Shown: in pieces, positions 1 through 13,422 of the stretch
How the letters are laid out: each line of letters starts with the position of its first letter
Position numbering within the stretch: position 1 is the stretch's first letter
Origin: Rhynchonema sp. JSB1_4
Lineage: Eukaryota > Nematoda > Chromadorea > Monhysterida > Xyalidae
Assembly (NCBI GenBank): GCA_030248065.1
Contig: JASAMV010007432.1
Coordinates: 34,123-98,122 of the forward strand
Reading direction: 5' to 3'
Length of the DNA: 64,000 bases
Position numbers and translations under genes: made by a program
Notes under the pieces: generated by a model
What the model was told of the DNA's origin: nothing
What the model saw: only the letters and a program-made list of their open reading frames with translations
Database searches by the model: none

Positions 1-1
1 A

Positions 2-3000
2 AAGCCTGGCGAAGTTTATGAAGAAACCGAAGTCGACAAAGACGACCCAAACTACGATTCGGACGCTCAGGTTACATCGATAATGTTAGTTTCTTTGAAA
101 ATTTTCTCAAAATATACATATTTCCTGCAGACCGGCGACATCACGTTTGACGAAATGAATCCCGAGCTACAATTTGAGCACCTAACCTCCTTTGCCGAAC
201 CGATTCTGAGCGATTTCTTTGCCAGCGGCGATTTTCGAGAGACCTTGGTAATTTAACATTGGTAACTGAGAGACATGGTTTTTCTTTTCAAATTTCTCCA
301 CTATCCATTGGCTTATGAGCTCGCGAAAATTTAGCAAACCGAGTAAGAAAAATGGTCTGACTCGGTACGGAGAAGTTGTCAGTTGGTTTTTGACCAGTCG
401 TAATGGCACGCGTTTGGAAGCTGACATGACACATTATACTTGCGGGCCGGAAAAAAACGTTTTTTTCGGGAAAAAACGAAAAAAACTGTTTTTTTCCGAG
501 GCCCGGAAAAATACGTTTTTATTTTTCCGGAAATTTTTCCAAGTGGCAACTTTTGGAAAAAACGGTTTTTTTCCAAAAATTTCCGAGATATTTTCCAAGG
601 TTGCGAGAGGATGTTGTCAAAACCAATGTAATTCGGTACTAAACAGTTCAAAATGAGCACTTTTTAATCTCCAAGTGCATTTTTAGGCTGTTGCAGGCCA
701 TTTCCCGACGAAATTTTCTCCAAAATAGGCGTTTTTGGACCATGGGTATCCTTAAAGGGCACCACCCCCACCCCACCCCAAAACGCGAGTACTTCGAATT
801 AAAAATATCAACTTCCGGACACAAATGCCGGCGCTTTTGGTGCGCGCTCTCACGTTTGGCGTCGCAAACACAAACGCGGCCGCCGCCAGAAACCCAAAAA
901 ACGTTCTGGCTGCTGGCTTACTTTGGACATAACGAATGTTCTTAACCCACAGAAACGGTTTGTGTGCCCCCCCCCCCCCGCCGGCCCCCCCCCCAAACGG
1001 TTTTTTTTTCAAAAAAATATATTTTGCGGAAAAATACGCAATTATACATAATGACACATGAAATGACACGTCCTGGACCAGCTGCGTGTGTGTATGTTAT
1101 GTTGTTGTTGATGTTTCACAAACTTTACATTATGTGGCAGAGCCAATTGTCGGACATGGGCATGTCAGCCGATTGTCGTGCAGCGTTAGTGCGTCTCATT
1201 ATTCGTCTGGCCATCGATCACAAGGCGTCGGCACGCGAATTGGCCAGTGAATTGTTGGCTGAATTGGCCAAACGCCGTGTGCTCACTCATACTGTGGTTA
1301 GTGCAGGCGGTTTATTGTTGGGCGTCAGGTCGGGCCTCCGACCATTTCTGTTTCTGCTTTCGTCACATCCACATGTGGCAATATATTCAAATTTTTTGAG
1401 TAATGCGTATTCAACGGGTCGAACTTTTTACGTTGGTCGATCTTGCAGTTCTCAGAAGCTGACTAATCCAGCTAACAGACAGAACGTTCATCTATTGATG
1501 TCTGGTCACTTGTGTGCTCATGTTTCTTACTGTACTGTTTCTTGACTGCGTTAACAATTGGAACGCCAATCACCGCCAACTAAACTTGATGTTCTTTTTT
1601 TTATTTCACAGATGGCAACGGGTCTGCGTCAGTTGTTGCACGATGACATCGAAGATCTGGTGGTTGATTGTCCGATGGCACCGGAGATGGTCGGCAAGTT
1701 CATGGCACGTTGTGTGGCCGACCTGGCCATGGACGAGACGGACTTACGACGACTGATCAGTGACAAGGACACGTTCGCTAATCCGCATGCACAGTTAGTA
1801 TATATGCAGATTCGAAAAAGTGTTGTCCGTCAGACACGTTTGTGTCAATGACAAGCGTGGTTGGACACGCGTCGTTGATACCGACGATACAACCACGTTT
1901 AGGCAACTTCGCATTGACGAGCCTCAAATAAAAGCACGAAATTTGTGATGTAATTTCGTCTCGTGGGCTGTAAATAATTGTAGTTGACATGTCAAGTCAA
2001 CGAATCGTCGTACCATGTATGTACTATGTAAACAACGTTCAGTGATTTTTGTAGTTCCAATTTTTCCGGAAAAATATGCTTAGTGCTTCGGAAAAAATCC
2101 GTTTCTTTATATTTTTCCAGGCCAAAAGTACGGTGTTTTTGCACGATTTGAGAAATTGAATTTTCGATTTGGAAATTTTCCGAAAATTTCTGCTATTTTT
2201 CCTGTGCTCAGACATATAAACTAGGTTCGTTAGTTTTTGTATCGACACGACACCGTCTGTCGACTGATTTTCTGACCAGGCAAAAAGTCCGCTGCAACCA
2301 GCTCAGTGCATACGGATTCAGTACCGATCAGCTTGAACTGAACACTGGTTTTCACCTTGTTTTCAGCGAAGCGCTGGAACGATCGGAAGTGCTGATGCCG
2401 CAGAAGAATCGACTGCACGACATTTGGGGCGTGGCTGGCGGACAGCGACCGGTGCGACAGTTGAGGCACGAAATGCAAATGATATTACAGGTGTGTGTGG
2501 GCAGGCAAGCCTGCTGATGTCATACACCGTTGTGTAAACGGGGGTTAAGTTCATGGGCTTGGCGATATGTTGCCCTAGTTGCGAAATTGCAAGGAAAGGT
2601 TAGAAATTCCCGCAAAAAACCTTGCTTTTTCAGGAATATTTGTCTTCATCGGATGCCGCCGAAGCCGGCCGATGTCTGCGCGAGCTCGAAGTGCCACATT
2701 TTAATCATGAATTTGTGTTCTTGGTGCGTGAACATTAATATTGTCGTAACTATCAACCCAAGCTGCATTTCCCTTCCGTTGCCAGGCCGGTCAATACAGT
2801 ATCGAATCGATGCATCAACGTGTCTGTGAGTCATTGGCGCGTTTGTTGCATCACTTGCATCAGGAGGGAGAACTGAGTGACGACATTGTTGCCATGGGCT
2901 TCCAGGTTCGGCGGTTTTCATGTCCAATCATCGAAAAAAATAAAAATTTGTTGAAATTTTGCTTGTAAATCCTCACACCTAGATTTTTTTAGACACTGTT

Positions 3001-3840
3001 AGGTGCAATTTACACCTAGGTAAAAGTTTTCATTTGCACCTCAGGTCTGGTGAAATTGCACCTGGAATTTTCACATTTTGCATCTAAAATACGGCCATAA
3101 GTTTTGAAACAAAAAACCTCGTCCACACATAAATGAGCGAGAAATGTTTTAGGCCGATGTAAGTTAGGCAGAGTACACTAAAATAATCGCATGGATCGTA
3201 TTCGTGATAAAAACAATAGTTTATCAAAATCAAACCAAGCAAAATAATTGTGCCTTGATTTTGGAAACGCAACGTACAATTTCCAATCAAGCAAGCACCC
3301 ACCACAATTGCAGCGTCTGTTCGACCAACTGCCCGACATTGCACTCGACGTGCCGCCTGCGTACGCGATGGCCGAACGATGGTGTCAGGCGTGTAAACAA
3401 CACAACAATCTGTTGGCCGATAACGTCGCCCGTCGTATGCCGCACAAGTTGGTGCTGTGGCTGAGGGAATTTTGTTTTGTTGTCCAATAGGGATCGGAAT
3501 TTGGGATGTCCCGCACTCCTACTCCCACACAGTTGCCGAAAAACCCACACCCACGTCTTTGGATTTCGAACAAAATTTTCGCCATGCAACTTTTTTGAAC
3601 TGGCCGAAATTAGTGTCATCATTAAACGTTCCGAAATATTCTGGTTTGTAAGTCACACTGATGAGTCATGCATGACCAAGCAGACAGGTTCCGATTGTGA
3701 CCGATGATCGTGCGTGATACATAACGGAATGAGCATCAATACCTCCCACCCACTAACACAGAGGTCGCAAACGTTTCCTGTCGGAGGGTCACGGTGGTCG
3801 TCTGTCTGTGGTTGATGACGCTGGACACCCGTTGGTGTGA
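2..3840 (+). CDS. PDCD4: Programmed cell death protein 4 (PDCD4), 5' truncated, nine exons
   Basis: Exons read 2-70, 131-247, 1141-1296, 1612-1793, 2367-2490, 2634-2723, 2786-2905, 3314-3447 and 3762-3840. All junctions are in phase and give 356 residues plus stop; the N-terminus lies left of the window. The order matches PDCD4: an acidic DDPNYDSD segment, a first MA3 domain (about residues 42-165), the linker with DIWGVAGGQRPV, a second MA3 domain with LRELEVPHFNHE, and the C-terminal GRKRFLSEGHGGRL signature followed by a short tail. In the known family the two MA3 domains bind the helicase eIF4A and block cap-dependent translation. The acceptors (CAG, TTTCAG) and donors (GTAATT, GTGCGT) are ordinary. 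Intron 2 (248-1140) carries CCGGAAA-rich repeat sequence. Identification is very secure; exact edges rest on reading frame and homology. Confidence 0.93.
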
Positions 3841-5594
3841 AACATCACTGAAACGTTGCTGATTGGGTTGGTGCGCGCAGCAGCACACTGTGCGTTCTTA
3901 TTGTCCTTCCACTTTGAATGTGTCTTGCGAAGCTGTGGCCGACCGTTTTCTATTTTCTATCATTGACATCATCGCTTGCGTTTCTCGAAAATAGTGAACG
4001 GTCCTGGCAATTTTTGACCAAGACGTATTCACAAATTTTTGAAATGTTGTACAGAATTTTGGCATTCTCTGCGTTTTTCACTGTTCTTGAATTTTATTAC
4101 TTCAACTTTTCGATGGCAGGCAAGGCATATTTTAGTGCCCTTTGACACGATCTTTACTTACACACACTGTTATGTTATGATTATTTTCTGCTGCTTTTGT
4201 TGCTTGCAGACTGGCTCACCATTCTACTCATTTCTTCTCACCCGACTTTTCCCTGTGCTTATGGTTAGCAATCTTGCTAGAGTAATCGTGAAATAATATG
4301 GAAAAACGTTATGTTGATGTTGTTGATGTTTTCTCTTGTTTTTTTTCACACAATTCCTTGTACAAAGCGGTTTTGCACGGGCTAACCAACGATAATTTTC
4401 GTCGTATTGAATATCTTTGATTTGTTGCTTATAACCGTGAGCCAGACATAATGGATTCCACCGTGTACTGTACGTAATGCCTGTATATTATGCTTGAAAC
4501 GTATCCAAACTGTGAATGTAACAAATTCTAAATTTTAGTCTTCGCGTCGTACGTGTATCTCGATTTTCACTATAATGTGCTAGTTGATGCTTCGCTAAGC
4601 TTGTCTGCTGGGGTAGTTGCTGTTTTTGTGTTTCAGTTGCCAATCATCTGTTTTTTATTGATTGTGGTATTGGTATAGTTCTGTAGTTAGTAATTGTAAT
4701 GCGTTAGATGCAACCAAACATGTACTGATAATAAAAGATTTATAGGATGGTTCAGAAGAAAGTCTACAAGTCAAGAATGTTGTTTTGTATATGGGACATA
4801 GGCGCTACCCTTGAGCTTTCTTCTGACCACCATGTTTAAAGTTAATAATGTTTTCTAGTGTATAACCAAACGTAGATTGATGGTAGAGTGCAATTTAGAT
4901 AATGTCTGGAGCTGAGAAATTCATCATCCAAAAGAACATGTACGATTCCTAATATAGACAAATTCGTCTCGCTAAATTTCTATGTTCGCAACACATTAAT
5001 GAGTCGATCCCATTCACGTGCCCCTTTCCGTCCCGTATTTTCGTTTCTGTCTGCTGTACATAAAAGTTTTTTAAAATTGGATTTTCTTTTCTTTTTGGAT
5101 TATTATGGGTACCAACGCTATAATAATTGGGATTTGATCGTCTATTGTTCTGTGCTGATTGATGGATCAAGTCAGTTGCGACTGTGTATTGATGATGATG
5201 GATTGATTAAGATCGGGATATGTTTTGGCCAAATGACAAAATTGTTGAGTTAATTTTAATTAAAGTTGAGTTGGTGTGAGTTTGTGGTGGATTTGTGTCT
5301 TGTTGTTGCAGAAAAGGTGATCATTGAAAAAATGGAAATTGTTAAATACAATACGTACTATTTTGTTGACAACTAGGATAGCTGATTTGGGATAACGGTA
5401 AGAGAATAAAAGACGTCATATCTAGATTCTGAAAAGTCGTTTTGTTGTCTCTAATGGTATTTGCCGCTTTCATATGAATATCTCAAAACTCAAAAAAAAT
5501 ATTTCATGCGAGCCAATGCCTGACATGCAGTGTTTCAGAGATCCCACTCTTGGCGCAGCCGGGCCGTGCAGCAGGACATCGTCAGTGATTCGCA
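3841..5594 (+). other. PDCD4 3' UTR and intergenic spacer
   Basis: No coding exon is recognised. A candidate poly(A) signal AATAAA lies at 4730-4735. Just after it, 4744-4831 is a short inverted repeat with ends related to TGGTTCAGAAGAAAG, possibly a tiny foldback element. A TTTCAG acceptor at about 5538 could end a 5' UTR intron of the next gene. One copy of TGAAACATCA starts exactly at the PDCD4 stop codon (3838-3847). Confidence 0.5.
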
Positions 5595-8500
5595 ATGTCC
5601 GAGCTCGTCCGTCTTGTGTGCGACTGGCGTGAGGGCTGTCACCCCCGTTGTCGCTGTGTGTCGCACGTGGAACGTATGCGTGTTGCATTGAGTTTGTCTG
5701 ATGTTTCATTGCATCAAATGCAAGTCGCCACACGCATCACTTGCGGCCCACAGCAGTTGACGAAATTGGTGGACAGAAATGGGCGCACTCTGCTGCATTG
5801 GGCGGCGGTCTATGGACGCATGGAGTACTTGCAATGGTTGGTCATTGCTTGTTCAGTATGTTGACTAGAGCCTTGTGCGCCCAATGAGATGACCGGTTTC
5901 CCTTCTCAATACTTGCCTGGCTTTGGTAACTTGGTGACTAAGTATTGGATCAGTCTTGTTCACGGAACTATCAAATACATTTGAGTGACACGTTCGACCA
6001 ACGTGGAAGTTGAACCTTGGCAGCAGAAAACAACTCGTGGTCGTATCACTGTTACTGTTAATCTAATCTCAAAATATGTTTGACATAAAAACACGTGACT
6101 AAAGCAGGTCACCGATTCTTAATCAGGTCTGAGTGTTTGACGACCTGATGTTATGACACCTGTTGTTTTCTGTTCTATCATGGTCCAATCAAACATGTAA
6201 TGATCACTTTCCCAATAATTTCTTACCCTCTTTTAGGCTGATCAATGATTGCAAAGTCGACCCGAACACCAAGGACATCGAGTCCGGCTACACAGCGCTG
6301 CATCTGGCGTTGTTATACGGTCAAATTGGGTGTGCTGCTTGGTTGATGGCATGTGGCCAAGTGGATAGAAGGCTGGAAGACAATGAAACATTCGCTGCAC
6401 TGCAGTTGGTGCATAATGATCACAAGGCACACGATAGGGAAAACTTTGAACAAAGTGGTAGGTGGTTTTTGTTAGTTGGATTTGCTTGAAACATTGGATT
6501 ACCTGTGCTCATTACAAACATAAGATGTTTTCAATTTCGGCCAATAGTGTGGTCAATCTACACTTATCTTCACGGTATATGTCCCAACTCCCGACCATAA
6601 TAATGTAAGAGCAGTGAGTTTACTGAACAACCCTCGAGCCTCATAGGCCTACACGACGTGTACACAGTGGGCGAGAATGCCAGCTACAATCTGGGCCATT
6701 CAAATGCCAATCCTCGCACAATACCTGAAGCTGTCGACACGTTCAGACGACAGGAGATATCGATCAGAAAGGTTGTTGCTTCTAATGTGCGCCAGAGAGC
6801 GCCCTGGCGCAGGGCATGATGACAACAATGGCGATTAATGGCAGTGTTATCTCTTCGTCTGTGCGTTTACGTATTCTTATGTGAACTTTTTGAGTGTCGT
6901 CCATCGTGTTGCCGGGTTACGTTTGCTTGACTGACCCTGTCCTGGTACAGGCACACCGTCCACCTGTGAAAACAATGAAACGGGCACACCCACGCTGCAA
7001 AATCATTCTGTGTTGTTGTTTCGGTTGGGATTTTTTCATCGGGTTGGGCCTAACTTCCATGGGATCCAACTATGAGCAACCGCAGACTGGTTGACTCGAA
7101 CCCAATTGCATTTGCAGGTGCGCATGTCGAAACTACACACCATGTTCCTGTCTGCGTCGGGCAGTGTGTACGCATGTGGTCACGGTCTGGGTGGTCGATT
7201 GGGTGTGAACAATCAGGTGACGCACATTCGACCACAGAAATTGACAGCGTTGAACAATGTGCGTGTGGTTGATGTGGCTGTGGGATTGGACCACAGTTTG
7301 TTCCTGACTGATCACGGACAGGTGGGTTGGGGTGTTTTCTGGTGTTTGCTTTTTTGTCCCGAGTCGAGGATCATTATCAAACTTGCTGATCCACGTTTGC
7401 GTCATTTTTTTACCCGAAGTTATTTCCAGATGCAGTGAGTGTTGTAATCCTTTGGCTTGAATAAAAGTTGTTGACTAACTGCGTGACACAACTAACGTTG
7501 GTTGATATTGAATATATGTACATCTTTTTGTATTACTTTTTGCCAAATCTTGTACTTTATTTTGATCTCAATTCCAAGGATCACAACTCCGATCCCATTT
7601 GCAAGTTTCTGGCCTCTAAGCCGTTTTTATCGCTGAGCGGCTATTGCGCGCGCTGATGGCAGCCAGGCGTTTATTCCATGGCCAAACGCCATTAATCTCT
7701 GCATTCGATTGCAGCTCTATGCATGTGGCTCCAACACTCACGGCCAGTTGGGTCTGGGTCGACAGGTCGATTCCACTTTGAGCCCAGCACCGGTGCAATG
7801 CAAGAACGTGCCTCAAACCAGCACCGTTGTGTCTTGCCATGCAAGCGGCCATTACAGTGTGATTGTGACACAGGATGGGGACAATGGACCTGTGGATGTG
7901 TACACTTTTGGATTGAATTTAGGACAGCTGGGACTCAACTCGGATAAACAGCGACAGCAACCAGCGGTCTATGAGGCCACGAAGGTATGCATTGTTCTGT
8001 TTATTGATTTTTTTAAAAATCGAAGGTGTGCGACGACTCCCTTGTTGACCACCAACGAACCTTTAATTGTGTCACGTTTGTGTGGTCATCATTCAGGTCA
8101 CTGAAGTTGGCTCCCTATCGGGCTCCACCAGCCAACAGCCAAATCGGCCACGCGTATCGACGAGCAGCAGTTCAGCATTTGTGCCTGCATCTGGTGACAT
8201 GGACAACAAGCCAAAACAAGGCAATAAACTGGTGATCGGCTTGGCAGATCAGGCAATCGTGTTGGTGAAACAAAAGGGTGAAGTGTGGCTGTTGGCCAGG
8301 CACCAATGTCAGGTACAGTTCATTCATGTCTATGTGCCTCATTCAAACATTGTGCGTTTTCGTTGTGTGCAGTCAAGATGATGATATCAAATGAAACATC
8401 ATCAAATCGCACTGCGTTCCAGCGTATCGCCACCCGTCAACTGTCGTTGTGTGCTGCAGCTGTGCAAAGCGGTATCGGCAACGTTGCAGCTAGCAAACAA

Positions 8501-11500
8501 TCGATATCGATACTGACATTGTGCACCACCGGAGTGTTGTATCATTGGACGGAGGCCGACGGTAGGGTTTAGTCACCCTGTAGAGAATTTCAAAAAATAA
8601 ATATTTTAAATTTTCAGGTGTGTACCGTCGATGCCGCTTTTTGTCCTCGGTCACACAAGCACCAGGTGGTGGATACGTACCGAAGACATTGACCGTCACC
8701 AGCATGCTATATTCGATGAGAGGTTGGTTGCGGTCAGTTATATTTCGAATGGGCAAAATTCCAAAGCTATTCTTCGATCAACGTTGCAATACAGGGCTGA
8801 CTGTTGTGTGCAGCAATGGCATGGCACATAGTTGTCATATTCGTGGCGCCAAAACAGACCCGATGAGCCGCGTCGAGTATCGAGTGATCCAGATTGGTGA
8901 GCACATACCGAGCGTACATCGATGTTGTGATGTGGCTGGCGACACAACGGGCACTGCAATCGCGTTCAGACAACAATTCCCGAATGTCGACCTGACTGAA
9001 GTGCCTGACGTGCTATCGAGCACTATTGGTGGGTGGTTGCATTGGTTGGTGCTGGTCGTGTGAGTTGGATCGTGCTTTAACACGAGCTGCGCGCTTCATC
9101 AGTAACTCATAAAACATGACATTCATGTTCATAAACTGACTTTCTTACCCATTTCGTTGTAGGCCACGACCTGTGCACATTCCTATCCCGATCGGACGTG
9201 ACCGACTCTGTACACGACTTCGAGCTGCACCTTTCGTGTGGCACAGTGCTGCCCTGCCATCGTTACATCGTGTTCTCACGTGCGCCCACGCTGTGCAAAC
9301 TGCTGCCAGCCAACCAGCAAACGCGATGGACAGTACCCGATCAGTTCTCGAGTTTGGTCGTTCACAATCTGTTGCAATATTTGTACACCGATGATTGTGC
9401 ACTACTGCGTGTCGGGTACACCCTGGGACAGACGGTGGATCAGTTGCGCGAAACATCGACTTCTGTCAACGAGGGCTTCATGCCTGAATCTCCAAGGCAA
9501 CAACCACCACCGAAGAATCAGCAAGCGGGTAAACGGAAGAAACGACGATCATCGCAGAAACAGGCCGGCAGTCAAGGTTGGTTTGCTCTGATAGAAATCG
9601 GTTTACAAACGTGTTTCTGAATAAGATTTTTAAATTCTGTTTCTTTGTCAGATGCCCCTCTGTGCCTCGACTCAACCACCCTGTCCGACCCGATCAAGCA
9701 GTTGTCAGCGCTGGCACGTATGCTCGATTTACAATCGTTGCTCGCAAAACGACTGAATGCTGTGTATTGGGAACACATGACACATGGTTAGGGCGATGTT
9801 TATTGGGTTGTGCTGGCACATCTTCGAAGACAGCTTTTCAGTTAGTAGATCTTTAATTGTCATAGCGCGAAGGGGAATTCAACAAGGTCAAAGTCAACAC
9901 TCTCAAAGTTGGATCATGGTTCCTCATACACCGAGCCCGTTCAATGTCCCCAGGTGCCGCAATCCCCATTGATGGCAATCTATTCACATACGCTGGCCAA
10001 GTGCGTCGTGTTGCCAATCGGTCAACAGCCGTAACACCGAAAATACGGTTGAACATCAACGATTTGCCCAAGCTATGTGATGTTTCACTCAACTGTGATG
10101 ATGGAGTGCAGATTAGGGCACATCGGTATGGGGGTTGGAGAAATGAGAGTTATATTTGTGTTTGTCTTATCTTTTATAGTCTGCCATGCTAGACTCACAC
10201 AAACCCCCTGATTGTAGTTGTATGCTGATGTCACGTGTCGAGTATTTCCGCACGATGTTGGGCTCTGACTGCTGGTTTGAGGGCACACAATTTGCGTTGA
10301 CCAATGCAGTGGCGGATTCGGGCTCAGAGCAGAATCCGGATTCGGATCAGGACCCAAGCTCAGACCAGGAACCGGAGCAGAGTCTTGTACCACTGCGTCT
10401 GCCAGTGAGCGGTGATGTGGCACACGCGATTGTCGCCTATATTTACACGGACACGTTGTCGGATAAGGTGATGTCTCATGGTTGATATATGCTATATAAA
10501 TTAGTGCTGGTGTTGACACATGTTTCACTCACGTGCAGGTGTGCAAGTCGACAGCATCGTTGTCATCGACCGATGGTGACATGCCTGAACTGTTGTGTCG
10601 CGTGCTGATTGCGGCTGACCAGTTATTGATCGATCGGTTGAAACAGGTGATTCAATGATTAGAGCCATTATTTTGGTTTGTCCCTTCTGCTGGGCCTATG
10701 TGGCCACGAAACAGTTCTGAAAAGCCATAAATCTTCACGTTCAATTTCAAATTCGTCTTGAAACAGGCTCCAATTGTGTCACGCGGCGGACAAAACGGGC
10801 TGGTCTTGAATTCTGACCGAATACAATTCGGGGCGTCTAAATTTAACGTGCGCTATCTCCCAAAAAAAATTAAGCTCCAAGAAAAAATTCAAAAGGCTAA
10901 CCGGGGACCGTCGATCACAAACGCACAATTTAGGAGGGTGCCGCTGTTTTGCCCCCCGCTGTTTGGCCGATTTATCATAATGAGCTCCATAGCACGCAGT
11001 TCGGGCGGCAGCTTCTAGCTGCACAGGAACTCCGGTCCGGTTATCGATTTTTCGCACATTTTACGGATCCTTGCCAGGGACGGAAAACTTGGCTCCTGAA
11101 ACTGATATGCTCAAGTAATCCATCCCATATTGCAGCTTTGCGAGTCCGCCATCACGCGACGGCTGTCCATTCGTAACGCGCTTGATTTGCTGCAATTCTC
11201 GCACACCTACAACGCTGTGCAGCTGTGCGCTGCTGTCGAACAGTACATTTGTTTGAATATGGCCGCGTTGCTGGATGTTGATGTGCCGTTGGCTAACTTG
11301 GATGTTGAATGTTTACAATCGTTGGCACGATGCTATCGGCAAGTGGTGGTAAGTGGTCAAGTAGACATATTGAGTGTGTTGGTGCCATGCGCATGGTAAT
11401 GATGATGGCGTGCACGTTTCGGCTAAACCATAAATTCTACATGATGCAACTGCAGAGAGTTTTGCGTATCTTTTCCCGTTTCACAGCCGGACGATGCACT

Positions 11501-12873
11501 AGTGCGAATACGCCAGATGCGAGCATAGCACCAATATTGTGACTAAGCCACGTTATATTTGTCCGTCGATAAATGCATACCAGCGTCCCCACGTTGGTGA
11601 GCGTCGTCTGACACCACAACACGATCGCAGCTGGTCAAGTGACGAGCTGTCATTAATGTGCACTCAATTGGACGACAATGGTGTGACGTTGGAACAATTG
11701 GAACATTATGTGCTGAATGTCGAGAAACAGCCATCGGCCAGTGGTCGGTTACATCTTGTTGTTTTTTATTCATTTTTATCGAATTTAGTGTCAGATGAAC
11801 TTTGTCATTCTGTTCCTTTCAGTGTCCACTCTATGCTCACTGTATGTGCGCAGTTCCCAGAAACAAAAGGCTGAATCTGAGACATTAGAACAATCGCAAC
11901 AGCATGAAGAGACCAAACCTATTGCGAGCATCGCTTCCACTCCTTCACAGCAACAACAAGCACCAATACAGCAGCCAGCGTCTCTAAACCCCAATCGACC
12001 CAACACTATAACCTCGTTGCGACACGATCTTGGCACCAAATTGACCGTATTACCGATTTCGCCAAGCCAACAACAGTCATTTCCACCCGCCACAACGAGC
12101 AACCCTCGACGTTGGGGTGCACCTGCGGCTGGTGGTGGTGAACCGACACCGACGAGCCCGATGGTGGATCTGAGGAGTGTGATGGCCGCACAGCAACGCA
12201 CTGAGGATGCCGACAGACGGACTAAGAAGGTGTCATTGTCGGAACATCGCAGTGACACCGACGTGACATCAGGCAGCAGTGATAATGTGTGGTTTAGGAC
12301 ATCCACACAGCAAGGCTCAACCAGAACCACGTTGGCTGTCAACCAACCACCACAAAGCGGCGTGGATTCGGTTGGTTGTCGAATCATTTGGTAGTGCCGG
12401 TCCACATCGTATCTAAGTATTCCGCCCCATGATACAAGTTAAGAGCAGTTATCCCAAATACGCCATTTATTGTGCTCGTCAGTTGCTACCAATGCGGCTG
12501 TCTAGTGTTACGTACGATGCAAGAAAAAGGTCCCATCATATGCAATACAAAACAGCGACAAGTTCTGCTAGATCTGACTACCTTAGTATTTGAATGCTGA
12601 GTGCTGTGAAACATCACATGTCATTAGCTCAATACTAACTTGCAGCCGAGTGTGCCGAGTCTGAGTGCCATTTTGTACGAGGAGAGCACACGCGAACAAC
12701 AACGTCGACTGAAGACCAATCGAGCGTTGGCCACGATTCAGACGGAGGAACGCGCAATTGAACAATTACGATTGGCTTATAGGGTCGCCGATAATTGGGA
12801 TGAATGCATCACCGTGCAACGTGTGCAGGCGGACACCGCTGAACCAACTTGGCGCATGGGTGATAGGGAATAG
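5595..12873 (+). CDS. IBTK: Inhibitor of Bruton tyrosine kinase homologue (ankyrin-RCC1-BTB-BTB)
   Basis: Exons: 5595-5836, 6237-6457, 6647-6771, 7118-7321, 7715-7984, 8097-8312, 8378-8561, 8618-8722, 8795-9028, 9163-9576, 9652-9786, 9954-10125, 10218-10467, 10539-10646, 11136-11348, 11487-11501 (tentative), 11548-11747, 11854-12370, 12646-12873. They sum to 1,350 aa, close to the roughly 1,350 of vertebrate IBTK. The ATG follows an in-frame TGA (5586). Order: ankyrin repeats (about 50-130, GYTALHLALLYG), RCC1-type repeats (about 157-350; VYACGHGLGGRLG, LYACGSNTHGQLG), BTB1 (about 605-670), a basic linker GKRKKRRSSQKQ, BTB2 (about 820-950) with an Asp/Ser/Glu-rich insert, a BACK-like helical part, the SPMVDLRSVM motif, and a C-terminal block with ATIQTEERAIEQL. 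Vertebrate IBTK is a CUL3 substrate adaptor; the same role is inferred here. The only doubtful part is 11487-11547. Confidence 0.92.
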
Positions 12874-13422
12874 ATAATTAATTTATTGGGTTTATGTGCT
12901 TATCTTGTTAATTAGGCAAGGTTTAGGTTAGACACTCGTTTCGACATGTTTTCGTGGACCAATGTTTGCGGAAATCTAGCTTATCCCAAAAAATGACATT
13001 TGTGATCTGAATTTTCAAGTGCAAATTGTGTCTAAAAATTTGTCGAATGATATTATTGTTGGTTTTTGTCTTTTGTCCATTGAGTTCGACATGCTGCATA
13101 AATTATTTATACCAGCCCAGCCACTCTTTATTTCGTTAGCGATAGAATGCGCGAACGAGTAGCAGTGACCCAAGTCAGGTAATTCTCGTTATTTTTATCC
13201 ACCATACAGCTTTCTGTGAGCTCAAAACTTTCTAACTGGATATCACATTAGCTTTGAGTATCGGGTTAATTCTAAGCCAGTTATCCACTGAAAGTCCGCA
13301 TACGTTTGAATTCGCAAAGCTTTCAATCAGATCAAATTTGCTGGATTGAAATTCGAGAGATCGTTTTCGTGTTTTTTTATTTCGGTTGTTATTATCATTG
13401 TTAGTTTGTATTCTCATTCCAT
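12874..13422. other. Spacer between convergent genes
   Basis: This lies between the IBTK stop and the terminal exon of the minus-strand basic-repeat locus. It should hold both 3' UTRs. An AATAAA on the minus strand (TTTATT near 13129) is a plausible poly(A) signal for the minus locus. No gene is seen. Confidence 0.4.
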
